Positions 59,448 to 64,000 of a DNA stretch of 64,000 nt are shown here, in pieces; the stretch's first letter is position 1; each line of letters starts with the position of its first letter. The stretch lies in contig NZ_SHNN01000003.1 in the NCBI RefSeq assembly GCF_026262625.1, positions 536,911 to 600,910 on the forward strand, read 5' to 3'. A model generated the notes under the pieces. It made no database searches and was not told the DNA's origin. It saw nothing but the letters and a program-made list of their open reading frames with translations. A program made the position numbers and the translations under genes. Origin of the DNA: Candidatus Litorirhabdus singularis (GTDB taxonomy: Bacteria > Pseudomonadota > Gammaproteobacteria > Pseudomonadales > Halieaceae).

Positions 59448-62400
59448 TCAAGACAAACCATCCGTGGCTAGCGGCAGATAAGCAGACGATCTTATAGATG
59501 CTGAGTTGGTCACACTTTCAGGGCGAAAAACGGCCTGTGAGGACGGCGAGTACCAGTCTACGCTGCGCTCATTGCCGGGCAAACTGCTGTCGCGGCTTAC
59601 CGCGATCGACCAGCTACCGAGCGTGCGGGTATGACGCATCTTGTTCTCATATATCTCAAGCGCCAAGATACCCTGCACCCGCGTTTTCTCCAGTGAAACT
59701 CGATCGCCCTCAGGGGGTAGCAAACCCGTGGATGACGCCGCACCTTTATCGGTACTGGATATACCTGCCTCGACCAACTGTGTCGCGGTGAAGTTATCAC
59801 CGCGCCCATCGACCGTGTTAGACAGTTCGGTCGATTTACCGGTCGGGCTAACAGGTAAAACCTGCGCGCTGGAGACGCCAATTAGGCTGGTGCTCAACTC
59901 GACACTGGCATCCCGGATAGGCAAGTCATCCGAAACGTTGATGCTAGCAGCCGTGAAACCGGCATCTGGCATCACCAGCGGCTGGGCGATGCTGTAAGTA
60001 GTGGTAGCGACGGTCAGCGGTGCCTCGATAGCGCTATCACTGTCAGTGTCCAGCGGCTGCGCCAATACCGTGACCTCGCCGTCCGTCCCGTCAGGACCCA
60101 CAACAGGCTCGGGGATAAGTGTGTAATGACTGTCATTCAGCCGGGCACCCTGAATATCGATCACGGTTGAACCACTTACTGCATCGGCAATGATGCGGAA
60201 ATCGATCTCTACCAGAATACCGCCATCTTCCAGCGGCACCGCCAAGTGACCAGAGGCGGTGTCGACAGTGATCAGACCCTCGGTCGAACTGTTGGCGAGG
60301 AATATCTCAAAGGTCTCGGTCACTTCGCCCGGACGTATCGCTTCCACGACCAGCACCTCGGCGTCGAAACCTATCTCTATCTGCAGGGCATCAAGCCCAA
60401 CGGGCAGCGTATCGACCCACACCGGTACTGTAATCAGGTCACCGGAATACCCTGCAAGATCCAGCGGTATGCTGAGCGTCGGGTCCAGTCCGCCAAAGAC
60501 AATCGCTTGCGACAGACTCGGCAGCGGCGGAATCTCCAGGCGATCAAAGCCTTCGATCTCCTGCAGGATACGCGTCCCGTCCAGGGAGCTCAGGCTACCG
60601 TTGCCCGTGATATCGCCAAGGATGAGGGGATCCAACAGCGGGTAATACTGGAAGCCGGTGTCCAGCTCGGCCACCACCTGGGATATATTGATCGCATCTT
60701 CCGATGTGTAACTGGCATTGCCGGTGGTATCACCGAGGTAGGCCACCACATGCACAGCGTCGTCCGCCTGCACGCTAATGGCACCGTTGTTGATAGACAC
60801 CGCCGACAGATCCAGCAGCTGCTTCGCACCGTACGGGGCATCCTCGGGCACAGTCGCCGTCAAGGTCAGTAGCTGCAATGCCCCGCTGCCAAACCCGGTC
60901 CCACTACTGATGGTTACCGTGACCACTCCGGCTACCGACAAATCTGCAGCCAGGATCGCGTCCCCGGGTAAGGCCGCGCCCAGGGTAACACCGGTCACGT
61001 TGAGCAGTGACGGATCATAAGTCAAAGTCAGGCCGACCGAGGTCACGCCGGTGCCGTCGCTCAGCATGACCGGCAGGCCCACGCCCGTGGCCGGAACATC
61101 AACGGCCTGGCCCGGACCGCGGGCAACGTCGGAAATACTCACGGTGACCGCAGCTGACGGTGACACGGTGAAGGTCATCACATAATCATCGCCGGCTATG
61201 CCATCACCGTTGCCATCGAGCAGCCCGCCGCCGGTATTTATAAATCCGTCATTGGCACTGCGCAGCGTCAGGGTGTAGTTGTCCGCTGCCAGCACACCGC
61301 CGGTCCTCACGAAGGTTACGGTCTGCAAGCCTGCATCTAAAATCAGCGAACCGTTGACCGCACCCACCGTATCACCCACCAGCGTGATATCCGCTGCCCC
61401 AAGTCCACCCGTCTGGGTGTCATACAGGTTCAGCACTGAGGGATCCAATGGCTGACTGAACGTAATCGTCACGCCCGAAGGGCCTGGCGTCACCGAAGTC
61501 GCTCGCAATGCGGCAGTGTCAACGATAACGGTATCCGTAGAAAGACCGGCGTCATCGTCCGTTACGGCGAGGCCGATGGTGTAGCTGTCACCCGGATTGT
61601 TGCTTAGGTACTGGTGCGTCAAGGTGAAGGGCTGCACACCCGCGACACTTGGACCGAAGCTGAACTGTTCGACATTGTTCGGCGACAGTGGATCTCCCCA
61701 GTTAATATCCAGCGTGAAGCTGTCCAGCTTACCGGGGTCGATGATCGTCCCGCTGAGCGTCGTATTGCCGTTCTCGTCAATCGCGGTCGCCAGTAGACCG
61801 CCCAGCAGCGGCGCTATATTGTCGACATTAACCGTCGTTGTACCGACTCCGATCGCGCCGTCATCGTCCGTAACCACAACTGTCACTGTGTAGGTTCCGG
61901 TCGCTTCATCTGCATAGTTGTGATTCAGGGCGAAGCTATTGTTCGAACTCAGGGCCAGCACCTGCACACCACTTCCGTCGCCGTAGTCGACCGTCGCTGT
62001 CCAGCTGTCTGCACCGCGATCAATGAAGGTGCCAAAGCTGGTAAATGTGCGACCTTCATCAATCGTCGCAGCAGCGCCCGCATTAACCTCTGGCACCATG
62101 TTGTTTACGGTAACGACCGCCGTATCTGTCGCTGCACCGCCGTCGCCGTCGAGCGCTGTGACGGTTACGGTGTAGATACCGTCTTCTGCATACTTGTGAG
62201 CCAGGGCAAAAGTCTTGTTCTGTGTAAGGATCAACTGCTGCGAAGCGCTGCCGTCGCCATAATCGACCGTGGCAGTCCAGTTGTCGGCGCCCGGGTCGGT
62301 GAACGAGCCGAAGCCAATAAACGTCCGCCCCTCGCCGACTGATCCAGCCAGGCCAGCGTCAACTGCTGGCGCAACATTACTCACGGACACTGTTGCCGTG

Positions 62401-64000
62401 TCGCCGCCGACAGCCTCGTCATCGGATACCGATACGGTGATCACGTAGCTGCCGTTATCGGCATAGATGTGATTCAGGGCAAAGGTCTTGTCCGGATTTA
62501 GCGTCAAGGCCTGGACACCGGTGCCATCACCGTAGTTAACCGTCGCCGTCCAGGCGTCGGCGCCCGGATCCGTGAACGACCCTGCGCCGATGAATACACC
62601 GCCCTCATCGATCGCGCCACCCGCGCCAGCATCGACCGTCGGTGCAACGTTGTTCACCGTCACCGCAGTAATCGCATCGCCGACACCGCTATCGTCGTCA
62701 GACACGCTCACGGTAACGCTGTAGATGCCGTTATCGCTATAGCTATGATTCAGGGCAAAAGTCTTGTCCGGGTTCAGGGTCAGTACCTGCTCACCGCTGC
62801 CGTCGCCGTAGTCGACCGTCGCCGTCCAGGTATCAGTCCCTGGGTCGGTAAACGACCCGGTGCTACTGAAGGTGCCGCCCTCGTCTACCAGCCCGCCTGA
62901 TCCCGCATCGACAACCGGCGCAATGTTGTTCACGGTCACACTGGTACTGGCGATCGCCAAGTCACCGTCATCGTCAGTCAACGTCAATCCGATAACATAG
63001 ACATCGCTCGACGTGTCAGACGGTCTGTCGTCGCTGTAGCGATGCGAAGCAGAGAATGTTCCTGCAGCCAGAGCTGCCTGATTAAGCGTCGTGGTGGTGC
63101 CGTCGCCCCAAGTTATCAGCAGGGTATGGGTATCGATAAGCCCTGCGTCTTCGAACGAGCCGGTCAGATTAATCGATTCATCTTCGTTGATCACCGACGC
63201 ACTCAGCACGAGCCCGGTAACCGCGGGTCCGGCATTGGTGACGACCGCAGTCTGAACGGCATTGCCTGCACCGCCGTCGTCGTCGGTCACGGTCAGGCTG
63301 ATGCTGTAGCTATCGCTGGCATTGTCGTCTGAGTAGCGATGCGATAGCGAGAACGGCTGACTGCCTGTCGCATTGGAACCGTAAGTAAACGTATCAGAGC
63401 TGTTGTCGCCCCAGTCGATGACGAGCGTGAAGGTATCCAATGTGCCCGGGTCGTTAATCGTTCCGCTGAGTATCGTTGTTCCGTTCTCGGCAACAGCCGT
63501 AACTGCTAGATCAGCCAGCGTCGGAGCAACGTTGGTAATAACTACCGAGGTATCAGCGACTCCGGTGCCGCCGTTATCGTCGGTTACCGTCAGGGCGATC
63601 GAGTAAGAATCGGTCGCGTTGTCGTCCCCATAGCGGTGGGTCAGCTCGAAGGTCTGCGAGCCGGTGGCGCTTGCACCGATGGAAACCTGCTCGATGCCCG
63701 GTGCCAGCGGGTCGCCCCAGTCAATGTCGATAGTGAAGGTATCCAGCGCCCCGGGGTCGGTGATCGTCCCGGTAACTGTGATCGTGCCGTTCTCGACGCC
63801 GGGGGTGACCACCAGGTCGCTGAGTATCGGGTCAGCGTTGACAAAGACCACCGATTCACTGGCGCTGGTCGATCCGCCGTCTTCATCGCTCACCGTCACC
63901 GTGACCGTATAGACGCCGCTGACAGCGTAGCTGTGATTCAGGGCAAAGCTCTTGTCCGGATTCAGGGCCAAGGCCTGCACACCGCTGCCGTCACCGTAGT
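59448..64000 (-). CDS. Giant PKD/cohesin/dockerin surface protein (C-terminal part, partial)
   Basis: C-terminal 1517 codons of a repetitive surface protein whose start lies beyond the window. In order from the visible N-terminal side: one partial and eight complete PKD-type Ig repeats (WTATVDYGDGS ... TFALNHSY ... TVTVSVSDDD), an SbsA/Big_5-like domain (VTITFSQPLDPS, about 59200-61500 region), a cohesin-like domain (about 61148-60735), a dockerin-like part (60734-60495: GDTTGNASYTSEDAINISQVV and GDITGNGSLSSLDGTRILQEI), a second cohesin-like domain (from 60494) and a low-complexity Ser/Thr-rich tail. No LPXTG, PEP-CTERM or type I secretion GGxGxD repeats are seen. I infer secretion by the neighbouring SecA-like/HlyD genes. 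Confidence 0.88.
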   Translation of the reverse strand, partial: YGDGSGVQALALNPDKSFALNHSYAVSGVYTVTVTVSDEDGGSTSASESVVFVNADPILSDLVVTPGVENGTITVTGTITDPGALDTFTIDIDWGDPLAPGIEQVSIGASATGSQTFELTHRYGDDNATDSYSIALTVTDDNGGTGVADTSVVITNVAPTLADLAVTAVAENGTTILSGTINDPGTLDTFTLVIDWGDNSSDTFTYGSNATGSQPFSLSHRYSDDNASDSYSISLTVTDDDGGAGNAVQTAVVTNAGPAVTGLVLSASVINEDESINLTGSFEDAGLIDTHTLLITWGDGTTTTLNQAALAAGTFSASHRYSDDRPSDTSSDVYVIGLTLTDDDGDLAIASTSVTVNNIAPVVDAGSGGLVDEGGTFSSTGSFTDPGTDTWTATVDYGDGSGEQVLTLNPDKTFALNHSYSDNGIYSVTVSVSDDDSGVGDAITAVTVNNVAPTVDAGAGGAIDEGGVFIGAGSFTDPGADAWTATVNYGDGTGVQALTLNPDKTFALNHIYADNGSYVITVSVSDDEAVGGDTATVSVSNVAPAVDAGLAGSVGEGRTFIGFGSFTDPGADNWTATVDYGDGSASQQLILTQNKTFALAHKYAEDGIYTVTVTALDGDGGAATDTAVVTVNNMVPEVNAGAAATIDEGRTFTSFGTFIDRGADSWTATVDYGDGSGVQVLALSSNNSFALNHNYADEATGTYTVTVVVTDDDGAIGVGTTTVNVDNIAPLLGGLLATAIDENGNTTLSGTIIDPGKLDSFTLDINWGDPLSPNNVEQFSFGPSVAGVQPFTLTHQYLSNNPGDSYTIGLAVTDDDAGLSTDTVIVDTAALRATSVTPGPSGVTITFSQPLDPSVLNLYDTQTGGLGAADITLVGDTVGAVNGSLILDAGLQTVTFVRTGGVLAADNYTLTLRSANDGFINTGGGLLDGNGDGIAGDDYVMTFTVSPSAAVTVSISDVARGPGQAVDVPATGVGLPVMLSDGTGVTSVGLTLTYDPSLLNVTGVTLGAALPGDAILAADLSVAGVVTVTISSGTGFGSGALQLLTLTATVPEDAPYGAKQLLDLSAVSINNGAISVQADDAVHVVAYLGDTTGNASYTSEDAINISQVVAELDTGFQYYPLLDPLILGDITGNGSLSSLDGTRILQEIEGFDRLEIPPLPSLSQAIVFGGLDPTLSIPLDLAGYSGDLITVPVWVDTLPVGLDALQIEIGFDAEVLVVEAIRPGEVTETFEIFLANSSTEGLITVDTASGHLAVPLEDGGILVEIDFRIIADAVSGSTVIDIQGARLNDSHYTLIPEPVVGPDGTDGEVTVLAQPLDTDSDSAIEAPLTVATTTYSIAQPLVMPDAGFTAASINVSDDLPIRDASVELSTSLIGVSSAQVLPVSPTGKSTELSNTVDGRGDNFTATQLVEAGISSTDKGAASSTGLLPPEGDRVSLEKTRVQGILALEIYENKMRHTRTLGSWSIAVSRDSSLPGNERSVDWYSPSSQAVFRPESVTNSASIRSSAYLPLATDGLS
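61518..64000 (-). repeat. Tandem PKD-domain repeats in the giant protein
   Basis: Eight complete repeats of 91-103 residues plus a partial one at the window edge. Two types occur. Repeats 4 to 7 (61806-62912) are highly similar, with VDAG...EGG.F....FTDPGAD.WTATVDYGDGSG. Repeats 1 to 3 and 8 begin with a more diverged L..L.V...EN.. form and carry INWGDP or IDWGD. The near-identical central set points to recent duplication. Confidence 0.9.

Noticed and set aside
59498..63912. Many plus-strand reading frames opposite the giant gene.
   Set aside because: They are overlapped by a repetitive open frame with clear domain signal, and their translations look like nothing known.
59448..64000. Repeats in this region could suggest a CRISPR array or satellite.
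   Set aside because: They are in-frame protein repeats of about 270-310 bases with PKD-domain translation and no uniform spacers.

Overview
The window reads as chromosome of a free-living, probably marine, Gammaproteobacterium (Cellvibrionales/Spongiibacteraceae-like is my best guess). The basis is the overall type of the proteins, a single TonB-dependent receptor beside catabolic genes, a NodT-type efflux lipoprotein, moderately high GC and a very high density of CoA-thioester catabolic genes. There are no rRNA or tRNA genes, insertion sequences, phage genes or CRISPR arrays. Most genes lie on the minus strand.

Layout. 1-3611: outer-membrane efflux lipoprotein (cut by the window start), AI-2E family permease and a CPA1 cation/proton antiporter. 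3983-18173: a SRPBCC protein, then a long minus-strand operon of 13 genes transcribed from a strong predicted promoter at about 18237-18210. In transcription order it encodes a cytochrome P450, a type I extradiol dioxygenase, a VOC protein, an acyl-CoA dehydrogenase (ACAD), a TetR regulator, a second ACAD, an SDR, two crotonases, a fused 2-oxoacid:ferredoxin oxidoreductase, two hot-dog dehydratases and a class III CoA-transferase. P450 + extradiol dioxygenase + indolepyruvate-ferredoxin-oxidoreductase-like enzyme is the enzyme trio of the aerobic 4,5-seco pathway of estrogen breakdown known from sphingomonads. I propose a related pathway for an estrogen-like or other polycyclic phenol, with the remaining genes forming the beta-oxidation arm. 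18265-20633: an ACAD10/11-like pair (phosphotransferase + ACAD). 20814-27424: two divergent operons around a MarR regulator and an inverted repeat (LLM oxidoreductase, unknown protein, SDR and sterol-desaturase family protein on one side; SDR, crotonase and SDR on the other).

27455-36162: DUF1214-like protein, SnoaL-like protein, DUF4345 protein, ACAD, 2,4-dienoyl-CoA-reductase-type SDR, a second (eukaryote-like) P450, two small proteins and a molybdopterin oxidoreductase. 36539-42747: malic enzyme, cytochrome c, nitroreductase, TonB-dependent receptor with a clear terminator, and SRAP protein. 42810-50948: more sterol/steroid-type catabolism: a second ACAD pair, a divergent DUF35 + thiolase-like pair (Ltp2/ChsH2-DUF35 type), a small lipoprotein, GST, LysE exporter, a Rieske oxygenase of the KshA / sterol C7-desaturase group and a CitE-like lyase.

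51147-64000 is a different module: HlyD adaptor, a short SecA-like ATPase lacking the C-terminal zinc tail, a PqqD-like/M50 protease/HlyD fusion, a GAF-GAF-TM-HlyD fusion, a cohesin-dockerin secreted protein, and the C-terminal 1517 codons of a giant PKD/cohesin/dockerin surface protein that runs off the window. I interpret this as a dedicated export and processing locus for the giant protein. It is the best candidate here for an under-described system.
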